The position numbers and the translations under genes were made by a program. A DNA stretch of 64,000 nucleotides from NCBI GenBank assembly GCA_023663185.1, contig JAMPHY010000010.1, forward strand, positions 1 through 64,000. The letters are read 5' to 3'. Below, one piece after another: positions 53,302-62,181 of the stretch. A model generated the notes under the pieces. That model was given only the letters and a program-made list of their open reading frames with translations, was not told where the DNA came from and ran no database searches. Source of the stretch: Clostridiales bacterium. Lineage in GTDB: Bacteria > Bacillota > Clostridia > Lachnospirales > Lachnospiraceae. The number at the start of each line of letters is the position of its first letter. Position 1 is the stretch's first letter.

Positions 53302-54495
53302 CTATGCAATCAGTCGTTCCATCTCCGCTTTTGCAGCAGTAAACGATGCGTGCGCATAATAATCCAGCGTCATTGAAATATTTGAATGTCCCATGATATA
53401 TTGTAAGGCTTTCGGATTCATTCCCGCATTGGCAAGATTAGTACAGAATGTATGGCGCAATGTATGAGGCGTCATAACTTTTGGCAGCGCAGTCTCATGA
53501 GACTTGTTATACTTTTCTGCAAGCCGCTTAAACATATTATCATAATTATTTGCAGTCTTTGGATATCCGTCCCGATTAATGAATAGGAAATTACTCCAAC
53601 CGTCAATACTAATATTTTTTGCTCCTTTGCGTTTTTCTAACACATGCCTTAGCGCAGCGTACACCTTTTCACTCATGGGAATCTGTCTAATGCCGCTTTG
53701 AGTTTTAGGTTTCTCGATATAATATCCGGTTTCTGAGCTCCGCAAAAGCTGATGGTCTATCTTAATAATCTTATTTTCAAAATCAAGATTAGCCTCAGTC
53801 AGTCCGCAAAGTTCAGATATACGTAGTCCCGTACCCAGTAAAATAATAAATTCATCATAATATTTTTTATAAATTCCGTCCTCGCGGATAAAATTAAGAA
53901 GTGATTTCTCTTGTTCTAACGTAAGCGGAACTTTAGGCTCCGTATCATCTTCTATCACTGTATTTAACTGAAACTCAAAAGGATTTTTCCTTATGCAGTC
54001 GTCCTGCATTGCCGCGTAAAATGCCGCTTTCAAAGAGCGCTTATCATTACTTATTGTCTTATAAGATATGCCCTTTTGCTTCATGCGCAGTATCCACTCT
54101 TTTACATCGGACTGTTTTACATTTTCTATTGGATAAGAACCCAGTTTATCTTTTTCTAACAGCTTCATTAACCGCTTGCGTCCCTGTGTAGTATTATATC
54201 TGACATTTCCGCGATGTTTTGTCTGTTTGGCATAAAGCTCGCAAACTGTCATTTTTTTACCCTTTATATCTATTCCGTCGTCCAAATCTTTACGGATTTT
54301 GCTTTCCTTTTCACGCAAAGACATATCTTCATGTTTTCCTACCGGAGTCTTGTCAGTAGGAACTAATTTCCAAGCATATGCAAACTTCACCTTGCCTAAA
54401 GAGTCGGTATATTTATAGGCATATCGCCCATCTTTTCGCTGACTCTCACCTAAATGTAAAATACGATTTTTATTATCGCGTCTTTTCTCTGCCAT
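53302..54495 (-). CDS. int: Tn916/Tn1545-type tyrosine recombinase (integrase)
   Basis: 397 residues, slightly shorter than Tn916 Int (405). The N-terminal arm-binding domain (RILHLGESQRKDGRYAYKY), core-binding domain and catalytic domain are all present. Catalytic residues: Arg near 224 in GLRISEL, HTLRH near 343-347, His in GHSNIS and Tyr near 379 in LDYYAH. Sequence similarity to Tn916 Int is obvious along the whole length (recalled, not computed). AAGGAG precedes the ATG. There is no xis gene next to it, nor any ICE genes. It separates the surface protein from the GH31/GH74 genes and appears intact. Confidence 0.95.
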   Translation of the reverse strand: MAEKRRDNKNRILHLGESQRKDGRYAYKYTDSLGKVKFAYAWKLVPTDKTPVGKHEDMSLREKESKIRKDLDDGIDIKGKKMTVCELYAKQTKHRGNVRYNTTQGRKRLMKLLEKDKLGSYPIENVKQSDVKEWILRMKQKGISYKTISNDKRSLKAAFYAAMQDDCIRKNPFEFQLNTVIEDDTEPKVPLTLEQEKSLLNFIREDGIYKKYYDEFIILLGTGLRISELCGLTEANLDFENKIIKIDHQLLRSSETGYYIEKPKTQSGIRQIPMSEKVYAALRHVLEKRKGAKNISIDGWSNFLFINRDGYPKTANNYDNMFKRLAEKYNKSHETALPKVMTPHTLRHTFCTNLANAGMNPKALQYIMGHSNISMTLDYYAHASFTAAKAEMERLIA

Positions 54496-54534
54496 AATGT
54501 AATGCTCCTTTCTTGAAACAAAAATAATATTAAC

Positions 54535-54557
54535 AGTAGTAAATTAAGTAGTAATTT
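54535..54557 (+). repeat. DR2-like integrase arm sites, right pair
   Basis: CAGTAGTAAATTAAGTAGTA begins here, a second pair of AGTAGTAA(A)TT units at a 12-base period, about 40 bases upstream of the integrase start and in the same orientation as the left pair. Confidence 0.75.
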
Positions 54558-54610
54558 AAAACGGCTTTTTTGCAAACTGCCCGTCAATTCAAGGCCAGCC
54601 CCCAAATAAT

Positions 54611-54625
54611 TAAATTTTACAATAA
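54611..54625. repeat. 15-bp inverted repeat, right (possible element end)
   Basis: TAAATTTTACAATAA, the reverse complement of 53051-53065. It lies between the integrase and the GH31 terminator hairpin, in AT-rich sequence. Confidence 0.6.
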
Positions 54626-54710
54626 AATTTTTGTTTTTTGATTGGTGCAAATTATGATAGGATATTAAGCGATTTGAAAGGCGTTGGAATGTATGAGACT
54701 GAAATTTTAC

Positions 54711-54738
54711 GGGGCGGCCATGTCGTATGGTGCGCCCC
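54711..54738 (-). terminator. Terminator of the GH31/GH74 transcript
   Basis: GGGGCG pairs with CGCCCC and, with a bulge, CCAT pairs with ATGG around a 5-base loop. It follows the GH31 stop by 16 bases on the minus strand; a GTAAAATTTC follows instead of a U-run. Confidence 0.6.
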
Positions 54739-54753
54739 ATCTTTTACATCACT

Positions 54754-56823
54754 TTATTCATAAATTTTATAATCTTTCCCGTCTCTAATCATAACCGGAA
54801 TAATATCAAGCGGCGCCGGCACCGTTATCCATTGTCCGCCGTCGTATGATTTCTTAGTATATGCGTCAGTCCATGTACAGCCCTTCGGCAGATAAACCGT
54901 GCGTTCTTTAACGCCTTCTTCCATCACGGGAGATACTAACAAATCCGGTCCGAACATATAGGAATCTTCTACTTCCCAACACGCTGCGTCTTCCGGGAAG
55001 TCAAAGAACAGCGGACGCATTACCGGCGCGCCCTTTTCACTCGCAGCTTTCATACATTCCCTTATATATGGACGAAGTCTTTCGCGGATAAATAAATATT
55101 TTGACAAAATCTTATAATTTTCCTCGCCAAAGCTCCACACCTCATTATCCTGTCCGCTCGTAAGCTGGCGCACGCCGTTAATGTATTCCTGCTCCCTTTC
55201 ATACCACGGAGAACGCTCTCCATGCATACGGAACACCGGGCAGAAAGCTCCCCATGCGAACCAGCGTACCAGAAGTTCCCTGAAATGTTCATCTTCAATG
55301 TTTCCGCCTAAGAATCCGCCGATATCGGAAGTCCACCACGGGATTCCCGCCATTCCCATATTCAGTCCCGCCTGAAGCTGTTCGCGCATGGAGCGGAAAG
55401 ACGAATAGATGTCGCCGGACCATGTAAGCACGCCGTACTTCTGGCTGCCTGCCCATGCACAGCGCACCAGGCTCATTATTTCAGTCTCGCCTTCCGCGCG
55501 CAAACCATCATAGAAGCCTTTGGCATAACCTACAGGATAGCGGTTGGTGCATTGCAGCGCGATGCCTTCATAATAACGGTAGTTGTCAAAATCATAAGGA
55601 CCATATTCAGGTTCCGCCTCGTCCAGCCAGAAACATCTGATTCCCTTTTTATAATAATTTTCCCTGCACTTCTCCCAGACAAATTTTTGCGCGTCAGGGT
55701 TAGTTGCGTCATAAAATATGGTATTCCCCATCCATGTCATATGGTTAGAATTGCCTCTATCCGCCGTAACCAGATAGCCTTTCTTCGCCATCTCGCCAAA
55801 GTTCTCACTCTGCTCGTCAATGGTCGGCCATACGGATACCACGGTCTCAATTCCCATATCCTTTAATTCCTTCACCATCGCTTCGGGTTCCGGCCAGTCT
55901 CTTGGTTCAAACTTAAAATCTCCCTGCCTTGTCCAATGGAAAAAGTCAACTACTATGGCATCCAGTGGAAGCCCTCTTTTTTTATGCTCTCTCGCTACTA
56001 CAAGAAGTTCTTCCTGATTTCTATAACGCAGCTTACATTGCCAATAACCCATGCCGTATTCCGGCATCATCGGGCTTCTTCCCGCCGCCATCGAATATTG
56101 CTCTTCAATTTCCGCCGGCGTATCTCCCGCCGTAATGAAATAATCAAGTTTTTTGGTACTATTTGCGGACCACTCTGTTTTATTAGCGCCGAAGATTGCC
56201 GTGCCAATCGCCGGATTATTCCATAAAAATCCATATCCGCGGCTTGAGACCATAAAAGGTACGCTCGCCTGACTGTTTCTGTGAGCAAGCTCTAAGATGG
56301 CGCCTTTTTTATTCAGATTTTTCTCCTGATACTGTCCCATACCGAAAATCTTCTCGTCGTCAAACGCTTCAAAACGCGCCGTCAAAGAATAATCCGTAGA
56401 ACCCTGAATAGCTTTTAACTCTCTGCCGTCAACCCTAAGCGGCACGCAGTAACGGTTGATACGGTTACGGTTGCGCCAGTATTCTTCCGTCAGTAGTTCG
56501 CCTTTTTGATTATAGAAGCTTATCCAGCCCTCATGGGATACTTTCGCTGTAATTTTACCGTTCGTAAGCTGCGCTTGTACTCCTGTCTGGTGATATTTAG
56601 CGTACTCCTCAGACTTATACCACGGATCCGTGACGTCTATTTCCTCAAAAGTAATCTGCGCATCTGTCTTAGGCACTTCCTCTGTCAACGCCCAATCATG
56701 CGCATCCATCTGCGCCTCGTAGCTCATTCGTACTCTTAAAGAATTTACGCCCCACGGCTCTATCCACACCTGAGACCTTCCATCTTTTATAAGCAGCCTG
56801 TTCCCTTCTTTTTCTAAGTACAT
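54754..56823 (-). CDS. GH31 glycosidase, probable alpha-xylosidase
   Basis: 689 residues, no signal peptide, so cytoplasmic. An N-terminal beta-sandwich precedes a barrel with AIVVDFFHWTRQGDFKF, nucleophile Asp401 in CFWLDEAEPEY, and WTSDIGGF after it. The WLDEAEPE form is typical of the XylS-like branch of GH31. It would remove alpha-1,6-xylose from xyloglucan oligosaccharides. It is 77 bases downstream of the GH74 gene, with a palindromic operator-like site between them. Confidence 0.9.
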   Translation of the reverse strand: MYLEKEGNRLLIKDGRSQVWIEPWGVNSLRVRMSYEAQMDAHDWALTEEVPKTDAQITFEEIDVTDPWYKSEEYAKYHQTGVQAQLTNGKITAKVSHEGWISFYNQKGELLTEEYWRNRNRINRYCVPLRVDGRELKAIQGSTDYSLTARFEAFDDEKIFGMGQYQEKNLNKKGAILELAHRNSQASVPFMVSSRGYGFLWNNPAIGTAIFGANKTEWSANSTKKLDYFITAGDTPAEIEEQYSMAAGRSPMMPEYGMGYWQCKLRYRNQEELLVVAREHKKRGLPLDAIVVDFFHWTRQGDFKFEPRDWPEPEAMVKELKDMGIETVVSVWPTIDEQSENFGEMAKKGYLVTADRGNSNHMTWMGNTIFYDATNPDAQKFVWEKCRENYYKKGIRCFWLDEAEPEYGPYDFDNYRYYEGIALQCTNRYPVGYAKGFYDGLRAEGETEIMSLVRCAWAGSQKYGVLTWSGDIYSSFRSMREQLQAGLNMGMAGIPWWTSDIGGFLGGNIEDEHFRELLVRWFAWGAFCPVFRMHGERSPWYEREQEYINGVRQLTSGQDNEVWSFGEENYKILSKYLFIRERLRPYIRECMKAASEKGAPVMRPLFFDFPEDAACWEVEDSYMFGPDLLVSPVMEEGVKERTVYLPKGCTWTDAYTKKSYDGGQWITVPAPLDIIPVMIRDGKDYKIYE

Positions 56824-56870
56824 ACGTTATCCTCCTGACATTTAATTTTATATTTCTATTTTCATAACCA

Positions 56871-56887
56871 GAGTTTAGTCTAAACTC
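56871..56887. promoter_or_regulatory. Perfect 17-bp palindrome upstream of the GH31 gene (possible operator)
   Basis: GAGTTTAGTCTAAACTC is an 8-1-8 perfect palindrome in the 77-base gap between the GH74 and GH31 genes. Its right half CTAAACTCGTG recurs in the divergent promoter region at 59266-59276. This fits a LacI- or AraC-type operator for the locus; no such regulator gene is in the window. Confidence 0.6.
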
Positions 56888-56900
56888 GTGATAATTCAAT

Positions 56901-59225
56901 TTATAACTTTTGGGGCGTTCCGTACAGCACTCCGCGGCTCCCCGTGCCGAGATAGAACCTTCCGTATACCCGACTGTCGCCTTCTATGCTGTTTATTTCA
57001 CCATACATCTGATTATCATCATTAAGCCTTACAAAAGTCTTAGCGTCGTCTACGGAACGATAGAAACCGTAAACGCCGTCTATATTAGCAGCCGTATAAA
57101 TCGCCTTGTTTTCCTTAAAATAATCTCCGTCCGGTCTGATTATCCCAAGCCCCAGCCGATAAAAAATGTCGCCGTCTGCGCTGAGTTTTGCAGCATATAT
57201 TTCATCTTCCTTCATATCATAATGCAGCTTCCAAAGCCCGTGTTCCCCAAGCGCCATATAGAAAATTCCCTGTCTGCCGCATTCGCCGCGTACCTCCGTC
57301 TTATTTGCACAGTCTATAAGAGAAAAATCAACCACTGGAAAATCCTCAGCATTTACGAGACATTTCGGTTTAATCTCCCGCTGCCTGAAAGTCATGCCGC
57401 CGTCCGTACTTAAATAAATTTGAGACTGTTCTCCAAATCCATAGAAAATATTGCTCTCCATACGGTCTGCAAACACTTTCATACCGCCCTGAGTCTTTAT
57501 CTTTCCCGCAGTATCATAGACTTTTGCCAAAGCAAAACTTTCTCCGCTGTCCCTGCTTACAACTACCGTATCTATAGGCAGCTTAGTGTGCTGTGCAACC
57601 GACCAGACAATATTCATACAGTCCGGCGAAACTGCCACCCAGCCGCTATTTACATTGGGCAGCTCTATCTGTTGCAGCGCTTTATCCAGCTTATCGCTAA
57701 GTCCAAACGGCATAGGCAAGCGTCTGAAAGTACGGCACTGGTCTTTAGACAATATCAGTCCGCCTTTGGTCTTACCTGTCCAGTTACCTCTGGGCGTTAC
57801 TACTACAAATTCCGGTCTTATATCGGAGTAATCTGCATTTATACATGTGATATAACGGTTTCCGTCCTTATCGTCAAATGAATTATCACATGCTTCATCG
57901 AGCGAACGGAAGGCAAAACCGCCTAAATCCCCCAATATATCAATAAGCTTCACATCACCCGACGGCAGACTGTACAAGTTCAAATGCACGGTTTCCTCCA
58001 GCCCGTCGCACCAGTCGCTGAAAACAACCTCGTCCCCTGTCAGATTATTAGTCCTAAACACTCCCGTCCCTGTATTAAACCATGCTTCATTTTCATTAAA
58101 CGGATTGATTTTTAAATCAGTAAGCCAATGAATAATTGAATGCCCGCCATTATAGCACGGCTTCATATACGACGTTCTAAAATCCATTCTGCCTCTATCT
58201 AAATCGTGCAGAATTTCTTGCCAGTTCTTTCCATAGTCAAAAGAGCGGTATATGCTGTCGCCGTCCTTTTTACAGATAGTCGAGCAGATAAGCAGCCCCT
58301 CTCTTGACGCCGCCGCATTAATACCGCTAAATCCGTATTCTAATAAACCGTCAGGATAAGGCGTAATCTCTTCCCCTTCTCCAAACCTGCCGTCTGAAAG
58401 AATTGGATATCGTACAACCCTTCCGCCTATTACGCTTCCGCCGTCGCAGCTATAACCGTTCTCCAACACATAAGCGTTTCTCCCCATAACAGAAAACGTA
58501 ACATAAAGATACTTATCGTCTAACGAGTAGCGCTGCGCTACAAGTCCGGCAAGCTTAACAGCGTCTATTTCATCAGACTGCGGCTGCCACAGCTTACTAA
58601 AGCTTGCACCGCCGTCGTAAGAAACATACAGGCTGTGTCCGCGCAATCTTTCACTACGCTTCGTCGTCACTCCTGCGCAGCCTGCAAACAATATCCTGCC
58701 ATCTTTACTCTGTCCTACAAACGTCATATATTCTTCCGGAAACGCACTGTTCTTCTTCCAGTTAGCGCCCCTGTCTAAGCTAATCCACAAACCTTCCTGC
58801 TGGCTTGCAAATATCAGCCTGTCGCTGTCAGCCTTATCTACAATCAGGCGAAATCCCGTGCCCCTTCCGTTTAAGTTGCCATGAATAAGTATAGGTATCT
58901 TATGATAGGCAAAATGCTCTCCGTAATCGTCTGAAACAGCAATCACTCCCGCGCCCGCTTTGTTGACGCCGCACGCAATATAAAGCCTGTTAGGATTAGC
59001 ATCATCAAGAGCGACGGCAATCGGAAAGGTCTCGCTTAAGTCTTTCATCGTCACATGGTCTGTTAAGCTTATCCAACTCTTTGTACCATAGTCAAATCTA
59101 TATGTACCGCCGATATCAGTTCTAGTATAGAGAATGCCTTCTTTTTTTTCATGAAAAATGAAACCTGTCACATAACCGCCGCCGGGAATCGGAAGGTTCC
59201 GGTACTCATACTTCTCGTTTTTCAT
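56901..59225 (-). CDS. GH74-like xyloglucanase without signal peptide
   Basis: 774 residues. GH74 enzymes are two seven-bladed propellers that cleave xyloglucan backbones. The entry segment YTRTDIGGTYRFD holds the first catalytic Asp and GDLGGFAFRS the second; repeated propeller motifs such as YVSYDGGASF and YLSTDGGMTF are spread along the chain. GH74 enzymes are mostly secreted, but this one begins MKNEKYEYRNLPIPGGGYV with no signal peptide, so it probably works on imported oligosaccharides. It starts divergently from the YicI-like alpha-xylosidase gene. Confidence 0.9.
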   Translation of the reverse strand: MKNEKYEYRNLPIPGGGYVTGFIFHEKKEGILYTRTDIGGTYRFDYGTKSWISLTDHVTMKDLSETFPIAVALDDANPNRLYIACGVNKAGAGVIAVSDDYGEHFAYHKIPILIHGNLNGRGTGFRLIVDKADSDRLIFASQQEGLWISLDRGANWKKNSAFPEEYMTFVGQSKDGRILFAGCAGVTTKRSERLRGHSLYVSYDGGASFSKLWQPQSDEIDAVKLAGLVAQRYSLDDKYLYVTFSVMGRNAYVLENGYSCDGGSVIGGRVVRYPILSDGRFGEGEEITPYPDGLLEYGFSGINAAASREGLLICSTICKKDGDSIYRSFDYGKNWQEILHDLDRGRMDFRTSYMKPCYNGGHSIIHWLTDLKINPFNENEAWFNTGTGVFRTNNLTGDEVVFSDWCDGLEETVHLNLYSLPSGDVKLIDILGDLGGFAFRSLDEACDNSFDDKDGNRYITCINADYSDIRPEFVVVTPRGNWTGKTKGGLILSKDQCRTFRRLPMPFGLSDKLDKALQQIELPNVNSGWVAVSPDCMNIVWSVAQHTKLPIDTVVVSRDSGESFALAKVYDTAGKIKTQGGMKVFADRMESNIFYGFGEQSQIYLSTDGGMTFRQREIKPKCLVNAEDFPVVDFSLIDCANKTEVRGECGRQGIFYMALGEHGLWKLHYDMKEDEIYAAKLSADGDIFYRLGLGIIRPDGDYFKENKAIYTAANIDGVYGFYRSVDDAKTFVRLNDDNQMYGEINSIEGDSRVYGRFYLGTGSRGVLYGTPQKL

Positions 59226-59257
59226 ATGTCTCTCCTTGTTGTCATTTTAAAAATTGT

Positions 59258-59276
59258 CAGTTCGACTAAACTCGTG
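59258..59276. promoter_or_regulatory. Operator-like half-palindrome in the GH74/alpha-xylosidase divergent region
   Basis: CAGTTCGACTAAACTCGTG contains AGTT...AACT symmetry and the same CTAAACTCGTG half as the palindrome at 56871-56887. It lies 33 bases before the GH74 start and about 110 bases before the alpha-xylosidase start, so it could control both directions. Confidence 0.5.
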
Positions 59277-59386
59277 CCGCACTCAACCACTGTGAAGCAT
59301 AACATCAAATTAGTATTTCATAATTACACATTAATATGATAATATATAATTATAAAATTTTAAACATAATTTTAAGGAGGAAAACT

Positions 59387-61735
59387 ATGAAATTTAATGA
59401 TGGCTGCTGGCTGCTTAAAGAAGGCGTCGCATGCTTCTCACCGGCGGAAGTGTACTATGCCAAAATCGAAGAAAAAGAGGTTACTCTATGTACGCCAACT
59501 CATAAGATTACCGAGCGCGGCGATACTTTGGGCGGAATCAATCTGACTATACGTATCAGCTCTCCAATGCCCGATATTATACGCGTACAGACCGATCACT
59601 ATATGGGCACGCTTCCGAAAGGTCCTGCTTTCGAGCTTAACCTTGACAATCCACAGACTCTTAAAGTAGAGGAGTCCGAAGAAGAACTTATCATAACAAG
59701 CGGCTCGGTTTCTCTGAAAATCGGTAAGAAAAATTGGTATATGCGCTATTGTATTAATGGCAAGGTAATTACACAGAGTCAGCCAAAAGATTTAGCGTTG
59801 ATGAAAACCGCTTGGAAGGGCAATGACTATTACGACAGAGACGGCGATATGAACGATACATATATACGCCAGCAGTTAAGCATAGGCGTAGGCGAGCTAT
59901 TATACGGCACCGGGGAACGCTTTACTCCTTTTGTCAAGAATGGTCAGACAGTAGAAATCTATAACGAGGACGGCGGCACCAGCACTGAGCAGTCCTATAA
60001 GAATATACCGTTTTTTATTTCCAATAAGGGCTATGGCGTTCTAGTCAACCACCCCGAAAAAGTCTCTTTTGAATTTGCCACGGAAAATGTGACAAAAACA
60101 GCGTTCAGTGTCAAAGGCGGCAGTCTGGATTATTTCTTCATAGGCGGTTCTAATATGAAAGAAGTGCTGACACATTATACCGATTTAAGCGGCAAGCCGT
60201 CCCTTCCGGCTCCGTGGACTTTCGGCTTATGGCTTTCCACTTCATTTACTACCAATTATGACGAGGCTACCGTTATGAGTTTTATAGACGGTATGCTTGA
60301 GCGCGGCATTCCGCTTCGTACATTCCATTTCGACTGCTTCTGGATGAAAGCTTTTAATTGGACTGATTTTGTATGGGATTCCGAAGTGTTCCCCGATCCT
60401 GCCGGTCTGCTTCAACGAATTAAGGCAAAAGGACTAAATATCTGCGTCTGGATTAATCCGTATATAGCTCAGGAATCCATAATGTTTAAAGAAGGCATGG
60501 AGAACGACTATTTTATTAAACGGTCAAACGGCGATATCTGGCAATGGGATATGTGGCAGCCCGGTATGGCGTTCGTAGATTTCACGAATCCTGCAGCTTG
60601 CAAATGGTATCAGGATAAACTAGAAGCATTGCTTGATATGGGTGTGGACTGCTTTAAAACAGACTTCGGTGAGAGGATTCCGACCAACTGCGTTTATTAT
60701 GACGGTTCCAATCCTGAAAAAATGCACAACTATTACACATATTTGTATAACAAAACAGTTTATGAATTATTGGAGAAAAAACGCGGTAAAGGACAAGCAG
60801 TTCTTTTCGCACGCTCCGCTACTGTCGGCGGTCAGAAATTCCCTGTCCACTGGGGCGGCGATTGTTGGTCCGACTATGAATCAATGGAAGAAAGTCTGCG
60901 CGGCGGCCTGTCCCTTATGATGTCCGGCTTCGGCTATTGGGCGCACGATATAGGCGGTTTTGAAAATACCTCCACAGCAGATGTTTATAAACGCTGGGTA
61001 GCGTTCGGACTGCTCTCTTCGCACAGCCGTCTGCATGGAAGCAGTTCTTATCGTGTTCCGTGGGTTTATGATGATGAGGCCGTAGACGTAGTAAGAAGCT
61101 TTACCAGACTTAAAGCTGCACTTATGCCCTATCTGTATAAAACGGCGATTGATACCTCTAAGTCCGGCGTTCCTACCATGCGCAGTATGGTTTTGGAGTT
61201 CACTAATGACAGAAGCTGTCACTATCTGGACAAGCAGTATATGTTGGGAGACAACCTATTGGTTGCGCCGATTTTTAATCCGGAAGGAAAGGGTATCTTC
61301 TATCTTCCGAAGGGTAGATGGACAGACTTTTTCACTGGCGAAACTATGGAAGGTGAAAGATGGATAGAAAAAGAATACGACTATCTGCACCTGCCGCTTA
61401 TGGTTAAAGAAAACAGTATAGTCGCTATCGGGGCTCATGACGATACGCCGGAATATGACTACGCCGACGGTGCGGAATTAAGAATATATTCACTTATCGA
61501 CGGTAAGGAAACCCAAAGCATTATATATGATATGGACGGGAATACAGCCTTAAGCATTTCGGCTAAAAAGAATAACGGCGAAATCATTATACAGGCTGAT
61601 ACTTCCAAAGCGTATACAATTCGTCTTGTCAACGTAAGCGGAGTAACGGCAGCCGGCGCTTCAATCCGTGCAGACGGAAATGATACTATTATCACACCAT
61701 CTGCCGAACGGATAGAAATCAAGCTTGCCGATTAA
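59387..61735 (+). CDS. Alpha-xylosidase (GH31, YicI-like)
   Basis: 782 residues from the ATG at 59387 (TAAGGAGGAAAACT upstream; the open frame extends 17 codons further). No signal peptide. The barrel has FHFDCFWMKAFNW, the nucleophile Asp426 in CFKTDFGERIP, and YWAHDIGGF after it, the characteristic YicI-type pattern (E. coli YicI uses an equivalent Asp). It removes terminal alpha-xylose from xyloglucan fragments or isoprimeverose. It is divergent from the GH74-GH31 unit and overlaps the bactofilin stop. Confidence 0.95.
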   Translation: MKFNDGCWLLKEGVACFSPAEVYYAKIEEKEVTLCTPTHKITERGDTLGGINLTIRISSPMPDIIRVQTDHYMGTLPKGPAFELNLDNPQTLKVEESEEELIITSGSVSLKIGKKNWYMRYCINGKVITQSQPKDLALMKTAWKGNDYYDRDGDMNDTYIRQQLSIGVGELLYGTGERFTPFVKNGQTVEIYNEDGGTSTEQSYKNIPFFISNKGYGVLVNHPEKVSFEFATENVTKTAFSVKGGSLDYFFIGGSNMKEVLTHYTDLSGKPSLPAPWTFGLWLSTSFTTNYDEATVMSFIDGMLERGIPLRTFHFDCFWMKAFNWTDFVWDSEVFPDPAGLLQRIKAKGLNICVWINPYIAQESIMFKEGMENDYFIKRSNGDIWQWDMWQPGMAFVDFTNPAACKWYQDKLEALLDMGVDCFKTDFGERIPTNCVYYDGSNPEKMHNYYTYLYNKTVYELLEKKRGKGQAVLFARSATVGGQKFPVHWGGDCWSDYESMEESLRGGLSLMMSGFGYWAHDIGGFENTSTADVYKRWVAFGLLSSHSRLHGSSSYRVPWVYDDEAVDVVRSFTRLKAALMPYLYKTAIDTSKSGVPTMRSMVLEFTNDRSCHYLDKQYMLGDNLLVAPIFNPEGKGIFYLPKGRWTDFFTGETMEGERWIEKEYDYLHLPLMVKENSIVAIGAHDDTPEYDYADGAELRIYSLIDGKETQSIIYDMDGNTALSISAKKNNGEIIIQADTSKAYTIRLVNVSGVTAAGASIRADGNDTIITPSAERIEIKLAD

Positions 61736-62166
61736 TTAGCTTTTTTATCTTCTTTCTTTTCAGAAGAAGTATCAGTGCTGCTGCCCTTGCCTACATTTCC
61801 ATTTTTGGAATTGGCAGGGGCAGTCATTGTACATCTTCCGTCAAAGCAAGCATTCTCGTCAATAATAAGAGATTTAGCGGTAATATTGCCTAAGATTTTT
61901 CCTGTAGCAAGAAGTTCGATTTTTCCATCTGCAATAATATCGCCTTCCACGCTGCCTGATATAAGTACGTTTACTGCGGTAATATCGCCTATAACGTTGC
62001 CGCTCTCTCCAATAATCAGATTTTCCTTACAGTCGCAGTTACCATTCAAAGTTCCGTCCAGTCTAACGGTCTCCGGCGCAGTAACGTGTCCGTCAACTAC
62101 GGCTCCTTTTCCTATCAATGTTCCGACCTTTGTCACACCATTTGCATTTTTGTTTTTTTTCATCAT
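61732..62166 (-). CDS. Bactofilin (DUF583)
   Basis: 144 residues. The central beta-helix has the repeating hydrophobic pattern of bactofilins (GESGNVIGDITAVNVLISGS, GKILGNITAKSLII), with disordered ends. Bactofilins self-assemble into filaments that place cell wall enzymes. The gene follows the M23-like gene by 15 bases, a common pairing. Its stop overlaps by three bases the stop of the convergent alpha-xylosidase gene. Confidence 0.92.
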   Translation of the reverse strand: MMKKNKNANGVTKVGTLIGKGAVVDGHVTAPETVRLDGTLNGNCDCKENLIIGESGNVIGDITAVNVLISGSVEGDIIADGKIELLATGKILGNITAKSLIIDENACFDGRCTMTAPANSKNGNVGKGSSTDTSSEKKEDKKAN

Positions 62167-62181
62167 TATTAATTCCTCCCT

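Larger units (their letters stand above)
53051..54625. mobile_element. Integrase-only mini-element related to Tn916
   Basis: The proposed element holds a Tn916-type integrase and nothing else. It is bounded by 15-bp perfect inverted repeats (53051-53065 and 54611-54625). Inside these, on both sides, are pairs of 12-bp-spaced direct repeats that match the Tn916 DR2 arm sites (53266-53290, 54535-54557). In Tn916 such arm sites lie near both ends of an 18-kb element; here they flank only the integrase. There are no conjugation or regulatory genes. The exact ends are inferred. Confidence 0.6.
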
